From positions 6,908,501-6,972,500 of the forward strand of contig BSBN01001017.1 in NCBI GenBank assembly GCA_027924645.1: 64,000 bases of DNA, read 5' to 3'. The DNA comes from Cunninghamia lanceolata. Lineage: Eukaryota > Streptophyta > Pinopsida > Cupressales > Cupressaceae. The translations under genes were made by a program, and so were the position numbers. The first letter of the stretch is position 1, and each line of letters begins with the position of its first letter. This document shows positions 45,771 to 57,162 of the stretch, one piece after another. Below the pieces are notes generated by a model that was not told where the DNA came from, searched no databases, and saw only the letters and a list, made by a program, of their open reading frames with translations.

Positions 45771-47230
45771 TGACCTTTGCGCTAGATTCTTGCTCCACTG
45801 ACCTTAGTGCCAGAATCACAAGTCACTGACTTAGCATCAAAATCCTCATCCATTGACTTAGTGCTAAAATCATTTGTCTCTAACTTAGCATTAAATCTTC
45901 CAATCTTTGACTTGCGCTAAAATGCCACTTTACTGACTTAAGTCAGAGGACGCTTAAACCTGCGTAGAAGTCGGATGACCTCCAAAGTTGCGCTAGGTTT
46001 GAGGAACTCCAAACTTACATAGAACCTAAAAGGATGTTTCTTAGCTTATTGCGCAGCAGGCTGGTCGAAGTACTTCCGCATTAATGGTGAATTAAACCAG
46101 AGGTAAATAATGTTTTGGGTCCATTTTTGAGCTCATTTCACACATAAACAATCATCTGAGAGCTCTGCGATTTCATTAATGACAAAAGGAAAATTTGGAG
46201 TGCAAGTGAATTTGATCTTGGGCACGTTTCAATGATTTTTCTACCTTTTCCATAGCATTTAGAACCAAGTAGGGCACTCCCATTTTACTATTCTGGGTTT
46301 TGAGGTTTTTTTCCAATTCAAGTATCGGTCTGAGATGGGGTTTTGTACATAAATTGAAGATTTGGGTCTATAATTTCATTTATTAAAATAGCATTTGAGT
46401 ATTCAATAAGAAGGGTTCTTACTATGTAAATGATTGAGTTGTTCTACAAAACCCTCCATTTTAAAGACCCTAGGGCATGATAAGTAGCAATACAAAATGG
46501 TGAAATCTTTTGCATCAAAATGCATGTGCCCGCACCCGGTAAATCGTTCATGAGTTTACTAGAATCCCTTGAAGATTCAATAGACTTTTTCAACTGATTC
46601 TATCTATGCTAAAAATAACATTGACCAACCCTTTTGAAATGATGAACAAACTTTAGGTTAGTTGGCAGTTGAATAATCCTTCGCCAAACATAAGTTTTTA
46701 ACCCTTTGTGCTAGAATCAACTTTCACAAACATTGCGCTAAAAGCACCCCCCGACCGACTCAAAAGTAAGTTGAGAAAGCAAGATCAGTTTGTGACATAC
46801 AAAATTCTCGCTAGAACCAAAATCTAACTTAGCGCTAAAATCCTAAGTTGCTGACCTTGCGCAAAAACACTTCTTCACCGACTTTAGTTGGTAACATCCA
46901 AAATTTGTGCTGTTCGGTGGCAGTCCAAAGTCGCGCTAAATTCAATCTTTAATGTGTTTGATCTCTTGCACTAAAAATAGACTTTCCTAACTCAGTGCTA
47001 AAAAGTACCTTCAACGACTTTGGTCGAAAAACACCAAATCTCGCGCTAAGTTTGACATGACCAGAATCTGCGCCAAGTCTTATCTCCCATTTTTAGCGCT
47101 AAATTCCAACCCGGTCGACCTGCACTAAAAGTATACCTCACCGACCTCCAAGGATTCATAAAAGTTGGATGAACCTAAAACTTGTGCTAAGTCAAACAAA
47201 GCCAAAACTAGCACTTCAGCATAAAAAAAA
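45771..47230. repeat. Degenerate 27-bp repeat field with GCGCTAAAA-like words
   Basis: Clear tandem units start at 45771, 45799, 45827, 45854, 45881, 45908 and 45934 (periods 26-28 bp), with core TGACTTAGyGCTAAAATC. More diverged and scattered units (GCGCTAAAA, GTGCTAAAA, TTGCGCTA) continue to about 47230. No frame survives on either strand. Tat-type elements are known to carry tandem repeats in a hypervariable 3' untranslated region, so this may be one. Confidence 0.65.
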
Positions 47231-47623
47231 GTCTGGCACCCCTAAAATCCATGCAAGCTGACTTCAGAGTTGTTTTTCTTGAAATTTTCTAAGGTAAATG
47301 GGTTTGTTTGATCAAAGTAAATGTTACAAAGGTAGAATTGAGATGTTTTGTACAGTTTCACTTGTTTTTTTAAGTAATTTAGCATTTATTGCATAACTTA
47401 AAGTAGGGTTTTATATGCTATTTTAGTTATGTAATGAAGTAGTGAAATCTGTAATTATGAATTTGGCCATCTAGGATGTAGAAAAGAACTTGAAGGATTG
47501 ATTCATTGGGCAATAACTTGACTTAGGGACATAAGATGAGTCATTTGTAGCTAATCATTAAAACTTAGAAACTAGAGGCCTTCAAGATATCTTTGACTTA
47601 TTAGGTCCAATCATGCAGGTTAA
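47231..47623 (+). other. Leader of the unrecognised coding region
   Basis: AT-rich, no frame. It ends in TTATTAGGTCCAATCATGCAG followed by GTTAAATG, which could be a splice acceptor just before the first ATG at 47624; this is speculative. Confidence 0.35.
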
Positions 47624-50611
47624 ATGACTTCCCGAGCCCAAAACATGAAGTATGAATTTAAAGGAATTCCTCCCAAATCAAAGATAGCCTCTGCATGGCC
47701 AAACATAGGAGATACAAACCTAGGTCATATTGATCTAGAGGACTTTAGACTCAAGGTATTTAGGCCTAATCCTACACCCTTGGTAAGAAAGATCAGAGAT
47801 AATGGGATTGCAGAGCTTGCTGCATTTCCTACTTCAGTTCAATGCCCTGAGTTGATAGTGACTTGTGAAAACAGGTATGACCCCCTGACTAGAACCATTT
47901 AGATTACTAGTGGGGATATTTTGGTAGACTTAAGCTCACCCTCCTTGGCAGAGATCTTTGGCATACTAGTGTACCCTGTGTTCTTAATACTAGACATAAA
48001 GGACACAAAAGAGACATACAAGAAGGGTATTGAGAAATGTAAGAAGCAAATCAATGATGGATGGATGAAGCATAAAAGGTCTACAATCATGAAGCTTCCT
48101 CATACACTCTATAGGAGTGATTTTCATAGTGAGATTGGAGATCTTGTGACCTTACTAAGTAGAATATATGGACTACCTTTTGCATCAACATTTGAAGGTT
48201 GAATGTTCACATTAATTGAAGAAATTATTCATTGACAATTGAAAGTCTATTGTTCTCAAATTTTAAGTGACAACATACATGAGGCTTTCACAACCTTCAT
48301 GGAAAAGATGACCTTTAGATGGGCCTCATATGTGGCATATGCCTTGGCAATAAGAATTGAGTATCCAGGGTTGTCCAAGTTGGGAGGGGTAGGTAATGGA
48401 GAGCTGAAAGTATATGAATGTTATACCCAACTTTCCATATCTCAATCTTTGATCCATTTCAAAAGGGTAAATGATGCATTTACCATGTACATTACAAGAC
48501 TGCTTCAAGGAGCCACTTCCCTGAGAATTTCTCCTGAGGCAATGAATGTAGTGAGTCAATTCAGGAGATGGTACATCCAATTTGAGAAATTCACTTACAT
48601 AAGGGTGCAAGGATTCACAGGGGCACCGTACATACTACCAAGATACCCGAAAGATAAGGTAGTACTACTAGAACTGACAAGGCAGTTAATTCCATGTGCA
48701 GAAAAATTGAAACACTTGCACATAACAAATGTCAAATTTCCCATGCCGCAAGGTAAAGGGAAGTTTGCATGTGTTTCGTTGGGTGCAGCTAAATCTTCTA
48801 ATAAAGAGCTACAACTTCTTAATCTGTATTTGTATGTTAGAAGAACTCACTTTGATCCACATGGTGTAATGGAGAAGTATGTTAGCAAGAGGCTATTCCA
48901 TAGGGTACATCTTGAGGATTTCTGGGCTAATTGCGTAGATGACTATGAGGTACTAAAAAGAAGTCATTCAAGAATGTCCCTAGATTTTATTAAAAGATTC
49001 CATATCATAGATGTCTTAAATCAACTAGTAGATGATGACAATGTGGTATATAAGGGACCTTGGGAGGATCAATACCAGCACCCAGTTCCTCTTCCAAACT
49101 AGGTAAATGTTGAAGCGAGCTCCTTGGATGAAATCATGAAGGAACCTATAATGTTGAGCAAGGTGTGGGTTAGGACCCAAATTGTAGCTATGACCTAGAA
49201 TAGGGTACAACTCACCTACATAGAGGTAGAGACAGAGAAGGAATCAGATGGTGAAGAGTAGGTTCAAGAAGCCTCCAAAGCAACAGAAAGTGAAGAGTAC
49301 ATCCCATTGGTAGAAAAGGTAAAAGGGAAGAAAGCTATTCCAAAAGCACATCAAAAGAGTTCACCTCTGGCCAATAGAACTAGAGCTACACATAAAAGAG
49401 ATATGCCAAGTGGGCCAAGTGAAGGTTCTAAAGCAACAAAACCAAGGACCAAAACAACAGGAATCTCTATCACCACTCCTATCACTACTTCCACCACTAT
49501 CCCTACTATCTCTGACACTCCATCTACCCCAACTCAAGCTTCCATTGTAACTAAAACATGTCCCTTAGCATTAGATTCAAGTACCCCAAGCCTTTCCACT
49601 TCACTCATTATAGTTGCTGCCACTTCTTCTACTCCTCCATTACCACCTATTTCAATTGCCTCCCTACCTCCCATTTCCTCTATCTCTCTTTCCACCTCAT
49701 TCAATTTACCACCTCTCTCCACCATTCTTTCATCTTTCTTTTCTCTTCCTTCCTCCATCCTTTCACCAATTGTCATGTCTCCTTCCTTGGGTTTTTGCAT
49801 CGTTTGCTAACTTTACTCATGTGAGCCTCCCTCCATTGCCATCTCATTCATTGCCCTTGATCCACAACTCCTTAATCTATTCGGTAGAAGACTCTGCCTA
49901 CTTGACTATGCCACAACTACCTGGAATTGAAAAAGTTTGTGCAGAGTTAGAATTGCAAGAACAGGGGATAGAAAAGGAAGCATTTGAAGTACCTCTCCTC
50001 AAGCCCACAAGCATTGAAGTGGCTGAGATATCTGATAGTCTAGTTCACAAAGGTACTGCAGACATGGTTATGAGAATTGCTCAGCATGAAGTGTTGGAAA
50101 ATTTTGAGCAGTTGGGAGATGGAGAAGAGGATAATGATAAAGAATCTAAATGAGAGTTGGAAATCCTTGATAATTCACCAACTAAAGAAGATAGTCACTC
50201 TGATGTCCCCAAGGATTCTTCTCTAATAATACTAGATTGGATAGAATACCAACTTGGAGCCAAAGAGCCATAGCTAGAAGTGATGAAACTGGACTTGGAC
50301 ACAATCTTAGCCAGAGTAGAGAAGCCAAAGAAACAAAAAAAGGCTAAGATCCAATCTAGAATATTCAAGGATGCCACTGGATCAAGAATTACTGAAGTGG
50401 CTATCCCACTAGCCAATATGAGTAAAGATCAAGTGAGGGTAGAAGATTACGTGGTTACAACTATCAACTTCGGACCTGCTTCTCGGGGACATAAAAGTGA
50501 TGAATTTAAAAGCACAGTCTCATCTATTGTGAAGAAGTTAGACAAAGATGAGCTCACAAAGTAGGAGTTGAAGCAGCAAAATGAAGAGCTCAGAACATGC
50601 ATACAGTTCTT
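47624..50611 (+). pseudogene. Unrecognised long coding region, 5' part
   Basis: Begins MTSRAQNMKYEFKGIPP and reads in one frame from 47624 to about 49810 with stops at 47900, 48200, near 48233, 49100, about 49197 and 49259. One frameshift near 49810 moves it to a second frame reading to 50611 with stops at 50151, near 50271 and 50562. The longest clean stretch, 48239-49102 (287 codons), is rich in aromatic and basic residues, with FTGAPYILPRYPKD and RVHLEDFWANCVDDYEVLKR. A Ser/Thr/Pro-rich linker (49440-49800) follows, then a charged domain. I recognise no domain. Its length, single frameshift and consistent frame show it was coding until fairly recently. It could be an extra ORF of a gypsy element or a captured gene. 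Confidence 0.6.
49440..49800 (+). other. Ser/Thr/Pro-rich low-complexity coding segment
   Basis: Encodes runs of Thr, Ser, Pro and Ile (for example TTPITTSTTIPT) within the unrecognised frame; probably a disordered linker. Its TC-rich DNA also opens long chance frames in other phases. Confidence 0.6.
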
Positions 50612-51320
50612 TGTGAGGCCTATTTATTTCACTCCCTTATTTTGCTTATTTCATATTACAGTTGATGACATTTAGACATTTGGGGACTGTTGATCCTGAT
50701 ATGCAGATTATCTAGACTATATTCCCTTATTTTGGTTAGCTATGCTTAGTATATTGTGATGTGACTATATCCTTATTTTGATTCACTGATGATGATTAGA
50801 CATGTGATATGCACTTTGATGATATTAGAGATGTTAGTTGTGAAATCTTTATATGGCTTTACTATGCGATTTTGATCTGGAGATAGTATATAGAAATGTA
50901 ATTATGAATCTTAATTATGATGTGATTTTTATAATGTTTAAATGAATTATACGATGGCATGAATGTATGCATTTCCTTGCTTTAGCTATGATATATATAT
51001 ATATATGTTGGATTAATATGTTTGTTCAAGTGCGCAGGTGATTTTCCAGGCCACAAAAAATCAGAGATCGATCTCACATCTATGTGTTCCCATGTTAGAC
51101 TGATCCATTCCCAAGAGGGACAAGGATCATGTGTGATTGTATGATGTTTTTGTAAATGTTTGCATTTTATTATTTGGCCTAGATTTCACCCTTGTATTTT
51201 ATTTAATTGATGTGTTGTAAAATATGTGTTTTAATTTACACCACTTGGTGTCTTTTATTTTATGTGGCCATTTTATGTGAATTTATACCTTCTAAAGTGT
51301 TCACATTGGGCTAAAATTAA

Positions 51321-51824
51321 CCCTAGGGGGTACCCCTAGGGTCTAGGGCCCATTTGAGCATGCCAAACCCTAGGGTTACTCATGTCTAGTCACCTTAATC
51401 TTAGGTTAAAGAAAAGTGGCGAAATTCAAATTGGTTAAGTGTGGGAGATGAGTCATGCCTTGAAAGAAGACCCATCTCCCTTTCCAAGGCATGGAATTCC
51501 ACCACCTTGAAGACTTGGGGAGTCTTCAAGACCCCCAAGTGTGTGGAACCTTCCTCCAATTCTCTCACACATGTGTGAGAGCATCTTGGAGTGAAGGGGC
51601 TCCCTTTGGAGAATAAGATGATGACATGTGTCATCCCTTATCCTCTTGGAGCCCATGTGGAGAGATGCCACCTCTCCACCTTTGCTCTCACACATGTGTG
51701 AGAGCACATGTGGAGAGGGTGAGGTTTGAATGGATGGGAGGGTGACACATGTCACCCTCACATTCCTTTTTCCTTGCAAGTGGGATGGGAAGAGGAAGGA
51801 GAAGGTGACATCTGTCACCTTCTC
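51321..51824. repeat. Cluster of seven short near-perfect palindromes
   Basis: Palindromes at 51321-51341, 51506-51530, 51563-51580, 51620-51635, 51684-51705, 51740-51757 and 51799-51824. Three share the pattern TGACAnnTGTCA and two share CTCACACATGTGTGAG. All lie inside the 4.6-kb insertion. Confidence 0.85.
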
Positions 51825-53240
51825 ATTCCTCAAGGCCTTGGAATGAGGCCTATTTTAATTCCTCTTTGAGAGGGGAATGGGGTTCTTGTTTTTGCTTAAT
51901 TTTGTATCTTTGGAGGGATTTTGGGGAGTTAGAGGAATTTTGGAGGATTAGAGACTTGGAGGAAGATTGTGGGCTCTTCTTCAACTTTCATCCATTGTTG
52001 GGCCTTTAAGGTAAGCCTCATGGCATTTTAGCCTTCCTTATGCTTTGTTAAATTTTGGTTGTGTGCTTGAAATGCTTTGGGTGTTTATTTCTTTCTTGTT
52101 GTGGGGCTTTTGGGTGTTTTAGGATGAGACTACCAAGCTTGGTGTGTCCATCCATGTGTGGGGTGGGGGAGGAGTGAACCTCCTCGAGATCACCCTCCTG
52201 GTATTGGTATTTTTGTGGCCTTGAGGGAAAGCTATTGGAGTATGGAGTATTTTTCTTTGGCATGAGTGCCATAGTGAAATTATATATATTCATGGAGTTA
52301 TTATTTTGGGCTTGAGGCCTTATTTTGTGTTGAGACTTTGGGATTTTGTGGAGTGATCCTCTTGAGTCGAGTGATGTCCACTCCCCTACCCCCTCAAATC
52401 CATTTGTTATGGATTTTGTGATGTTCAAACCTATGGGCGTTCTTCTTGTTATTGTGTGATTGTTTATTGTTGTGTTGTGGTTTGCGACCCGTGTGAAGAT
52501 TGACCTCCTAGCTCAGGGGTGACCCACTTGTGGGTCTATGGTAGGGAGGAGAGCATTTTTAGTGGCTTGGATATTCCTCCATTGTTTAGTTTCTTGCAGG
52601 TTTATTTTGGTGATCCTTGGAGCTTGGGAGATGTCATATTTTTGTTGAGGTCGTAATGTTTTTGTGGCTACTTGAGAGCCATGGCTAAGAATGACCTATT
52701 TGTTGTGGACAAAATGAAAAGAGAGAAAATACTCTCTAATAAGTATTGTTTAATTGGTTTTAATATTACACTCCATCTTGTTGTGGTTGTAAAAATGTAA
52801 CATATGTTTGCTATTTTGTTGTATTATGATGCTGTGAAAATTTGCAAAATGGAATATATATCTATGTTGCTATTTTAAGCTGCAAAGGAAAATGTATTAT
52901 GTTGCTGTCTTTAGATTATGGTTGCACAAAAAAAAAAAAGAGAATAGATATGTTGTTGTTCCTATATTATTTCTTGAAAAGATAGTTCTAGTTATTTCAA
53001 AAATGAAAGGAAATATGTTGTTCTTATTTCAAAATAAAATTGATAGTTCAATATATTCTTTATTTTTGTAAAGGAAGGGTTGATTATGATTATGTCATTT
53101 TTACTCTATTTTGACAGCAAGTTTAAAAAAAAAAAGAGATTAGAGATAGCTTGCTTACATTGTTATAAGAAAAATGCATATGTATGAATATTTAAATATG
53201 TTCATGTAATTATTTATACCTACATAGTTATCCTTTGTAA

Positions 53241-53242
<2 letters not shown>

Positions 53243-53313
<71 letters not shown>
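53243..53313. repeat. (AC)n microsatellite, 71 bp pure
   Basis: About 35 uninterrupted AC units, flanked on the right by a short ATATAT. Confidence 0.95.
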
Positions 53314-53318
<5 letters not shown>

Positions 53319-53802
53319 GGACCTATTGTATTTTATTTTTCAAACCTTTTATTTGTGATTGGGCAAATTATATATATATATTATATTTCACATTCTTACC
53401 TTATGCTGGAAGAACAATTTATACTTATACAAAAATAGAGAAGATATATATATTTCCATACATTACTGCCTATGCATTTTATATAACAGTAGGCATTGTT
53501 AAATAAAAAAAAAGACAAACTTAACATTTAATGTAGGGCTTAAAGCCCTAAATGTGGCAGCGGCCATAAGGCTGAAGGGCGCAGGGAGGGTGACAACATA
53601 GCCGCCACCATTGATTGTTTGCTGTAGTTTTTTTTAAACAATATGGGATTGGGGGGAACGAACCTCCACACACCCCCTTTTCCTTTCCATCAATAAAGCC
53701 TGCAGCATATGAGATGTGGGCAACGCCCACGAAACTACTTTGAGTCGCCTGTGTGCTGTCAACCCAGTCCGATCCTCAAACCTGCAATATTTAATAACTT
53801 TG

Positions 53803-53804
<2 letters not shown>

Positions 53805-53886
<82 letters not shown>
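53805..53886. repeat. (AT)n microsatellite, 82 bp pure
   Basis: About 41 uninterrupted AT units, self-complementary and able to form a cruciform. Open frames crossing it are artefacts. Confidence 0.95.
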
Positions 53887-53891
<5 letters not shown>

Positions 53892-55160
53892 AGAAAAAGA
53901 GGGTTTATTCACCTTTCAGCATATACACAGTAAATATACCTTCATTCCAATGGCGGCCATGGCTGTCTAGCAAGGAGGACTTGCAAAACAATGAAACAAA
54001 ATGAAGAGAATGCATATGAGAGAGAGAGCAAATTAGGGTAGAATGAAAATAGGATAGAAAAGAAAAAGGAAAGAATAGAATAGAGATAAAAATTTGGTTA
54101 GGGTTTCTTAAGGAAAATTAATATTTTATTGTGTAAGTTTTTAGGGCTTGGTAAGTGGGGAGATTGGAGTAATATTGGAATTTAATTTCTTTTCTTGTTG
54201 CTTGGGTGCACACGGATCTATTCCTTTCACATCCCTTTTTATTTTATTTTTGACTTATTATTGATTTCTCATCCTATGGGACATTTGAATAAAGGGGTAT
54301 AATTTCATTCCTTGGAGTTGATTTAGTGAGTGGGATTTTAGTTTTACCCACTTGACCTTAGTGTTGCTAGAAAATTTTATTTAGTTTTTTTTTTAAATAA
54401 GGGCTAGAGGGGGATAGATTTAATACAACCTTACTTTTATTTTTCTTAGGGGAGAATATTGCATTGTGGATTTTGAGTAGAGGTAAAGTTAATTTTATAG
54501 AAAACTTATTATAGGATTTAATAGTAGTAAGGGGCTATATTTCTAAACCTTAGAATTTAATAATTTTTAAATGTGAGCCTCTTTGGGATGATGATATTGA
54601 TTGATTAAATTTAACCTAAATAACAATTTAGAAAATTAGTGTGGCTATTAGATTCGGCCTAGTGTAAGTTATAATTTAATCCATTTTAATTAGATTTTGG
54701 TAAATGCTTAGAAGGTGATTTAATTGAACATAATTTCCCATGTACGCCCTAGAGGCGTTATGTTGCCAGATTTTTCTAGGAATCTGGGTTGGTTATTTTA
54801 TTGATTTATCTTGTGCTTGGTTTAATAATTTAATGTTTTCGTAAAATATTTATGGATTGATGAGAGTGTTCTTTAATTTTTTTATGCTCTCGCATTAGGG
54901 TTTGGATTTTGACTCATGTCAAAATCCCACCACTCATTTAGGTAACTTAGGGTTCAGGTCAAATTGACCCTAACTCTAGTAGTGATGCTCATCGTGTTGC
55001 ATAACCCCCTAGTCAGCTACCATCACGCAAGGGATTGAGCATGTAACCGCACTACCCCGAGATTTAATTGACATGTTTACGCCTTATGCGTATTGCCACT
55101 GAGCACGTTGACGTGTGCGAGGGGGTTTCTATGGATTTGTGGAAATTTTTTTGGTATTTT

Positions 55161-55239
55161 GTGTCATGACCACATGACAAATGTGGACATGACACTTGTG
55201 TTGCATGTCGTGACCGCATGGGAAATGTGGGCATGACAT
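55161..55239. repeat. Two tandem hairpins at the end of the insertion
   Basis: Imperfect inverted repeats of 35 bp each: 55161-55195 (GTGTCATGACCACAT ... ATGACAC) and 55205-55239 (ATGTCGTGACCGCAT ... ATGACAT), 44 bp apart and similar to each other. The second ends at the TG...CA terminus of the insertion. Confidence 0.8.
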
Positions 55240-56045
55240 TCTTGATGAGACCACTGGACTCTGAGGGAGAACCAAAATCTACTCCATCCCTACTTTCCAA
55301 GGATGAATTATCCAAATTTGATGATATCAAAACAACTACTATAGCAACCCAACAGTGGTTTGACAAAGTATACAGTGACAGTTGCGGAATCCTAGAATTT
55401 GTTGTATTATTGCACAATGACCTTCGAATACTAAAAAATGATTGGGAATAATTGAATGATGAATATGAGTCCTATGAGGAGTACTTCTCAAACATGTTCC
55501 CTAGGGTCAAATCAATCATGAAATTACCTAAAGATGTATTGTTGATAGAGAAAATTTTGACAGAGGAGAAGTTGGAAAAGCCTCAAGAATGGTATGAACA
55601 GTTGCTGCTAAGAAAAGAGATTTTTTATAAGGTACATAAATCCTTTAAGGCAACAAAAGTATCAATATTGGAGATGATGTATGAAATCTATGATGCAATA
55701 AGGGATAGTCTATACTCAAGTGTTAGTGATTTGGATCCTATTACCATCAAATAGTGCAAGGACAAAATGCATCAAGTCATCCATGGGGATTCCACACTAA
55801 ATGTGGTCGGCAGATTAGATAAGGCTAGGGACATCAGGGCCTCTTTCGTAGCATATAAGAAAAATATGAGAGCAAGAGAGTCCGCATACTTCAAACTTTC
55901 CATGGAGTATGTCAGTTTGAAATTCAGAGTCAGTTATGTAAAAGATCTGAAACCTACCGATATTAATCCTACCTTGTCAGCATGGGTCGCCTATAGCAAC
56001 AAGAAAGTAGAAGAAGACAAAATAGATTTAGAGGAAGATGAATAA
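55239..56045 (+). pseudogene. Unrecognised long coding region, 3' part
   Basis: Continues the frame of 47624-50611 directly after the right TTCTT copy (codon boundary preserved). Reads LMRPLDSEGEPKSTPSLLSK, then Lys/Glu-rich helices, with stops at 55449 and 55752 in the same frame, and ends EEDKIDLEEDE at TAA 56043. No domain recognised. An upstream Met at 55218 lies in the insertion and is not the real start. Confidence 0.6.
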
Positions 56046-57162
56046 AATAAAATAAAATCTAAAATTGAAATTATAATCCCATCACTTGTGACAAATGCTA
56101 TATTTAGAAGGTCATGTGATGCTTTTTTGTCTTTATTATGCTTTAAAAATTGACTTTTCCCTATATACAACTCAATGGGTATCCAAAATGTCTAAATTCA
56201 ATGTATTTAGGAGCTGTATTTTATCTTTTTCCTACAGGACAAAGGGAAATCCAGGAATGAAAAATAGCTATTGTATCTCATTTAATATGATGTAATCTGG
56301 ACCGTCGATGTCAAGTTAATCTCCCCCATCCATTCAAAAACTCAGTATGGTGCCTCCTCTATATAAAGGGCCACAGTCTCTCATTGTAACAACTTCTTGA
56401 TGGTGAATTGTTGATACTCTGCTAAATTTCTAGTTAATACAAAAGCAAGTTACTGTAGTTTGTTTTGAGAATTTGTTTATGTGTGTTATCAATTTGGGTT
56501 CATGGCTCACATCTTGACTTGCATTTAGTTAACTGTGCTTTGTAAATGTTAATGTTTTATTGAAGGTATTTGATGAGCATTCTAGTCCATACTATTAGTT
56601 ACTTGCTGAATGTAAGTGGCTATGTATAGTTAGCATGGGTTACTATTTTGAGCTAAGTTTAATTGCATTACATTAGTTAAATCACACTAGCATTTGGGTA
56701 TTTAATGAATGTATGTAATCTGAAAATCTTAAAATTCCATAGAAGATAACACTATTTTTTGCAGCACTATAGTGATTCTATAGCTTGGTAAAACAAAAAG
56801 TGGTTTTAATTTGAGAATGTTTGTCTATGAACAATAAGCATTACATTGTGGATGTCACATAGGATCTCTCTAAATCCTACTCTTTTTGTATTTTCTTATT
56901 AATGAACTGTTAGTATTAGGTTTCAACAACATTTATTTTGTCATATCAGCTGAAACAACATAAGGGTTTGCATGTATTGCTGTCCCGACCCATTAAATCT
57001 ATCATATTGCATGTAAGACCCCTTGTAGGCACATCTAGAACATCCCACTGAGAAATTCTAAGCAAGATAAGACCTAGTTGTATTATCCTTGGAGTAGTCT
57101 TACCTTGGGTAAGATACTTTTCAAGAGAGGTGTGATACCAACAATCACACCTGTGTTGTTGC
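56046..57162 (+). repeat. LTR-like region upstream of a Tat-type Gag
   Basis: No coding frame. TATATAAAGG at 56360-56369, with a plausible start region 25-35 bases on, looks like an LTR promoter. It lies immediately upstream of gag, as a 5' LTR and leader would. The exact ends and PBS are not identified, and its pair would lie beyond 64000. Confidence 0.45.
56360..56369 (+). promoter_or_regulatory. Candidate TATA box
   Basis: TATATAAAGG in a CT-rich setting, followed by GGGCCACAGTCTCTCATTG. The context suggests the U3/R junction of an LTR. Confidence 0.5.

Larger units (their letters stand above)
50612..55238 (-). mobile_element. 4,627-bp non-coding insertion with LTR-type ends
   Basis: Ends TGTGAGGCC ... 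GCATGACA (TG...CA), flanked by a perfect TTCTT duplication (50607-50611 and 55239-55243). Removing it and one duplication copy joins the host frame exactly. There is no gag or pol. On the minus strand it begins TGTCATGCCC, like many gypsy LTRs, so it may be one very long solo LTR or a non-coding LTR derivative; I see no internal repeat that would define two LTRs. It contains a palindrome cluster, (AC)n, (AT)n and two end hairpins. Confidence 0.7.

Noticed and set aside
49534..49824. Minus-strand and alternate plus-strand frames over the Ser/Thr/Pro-rich segment
   Set aside because: They shadow a compositionally biased coding segment in the 47624 frame; the other frames show no motif.
53634..53970. 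Open frames on both strands with long Ile-Tyr repeats
   Set aside because: They are produced by the (AT)n microsatellite and have no coding support.
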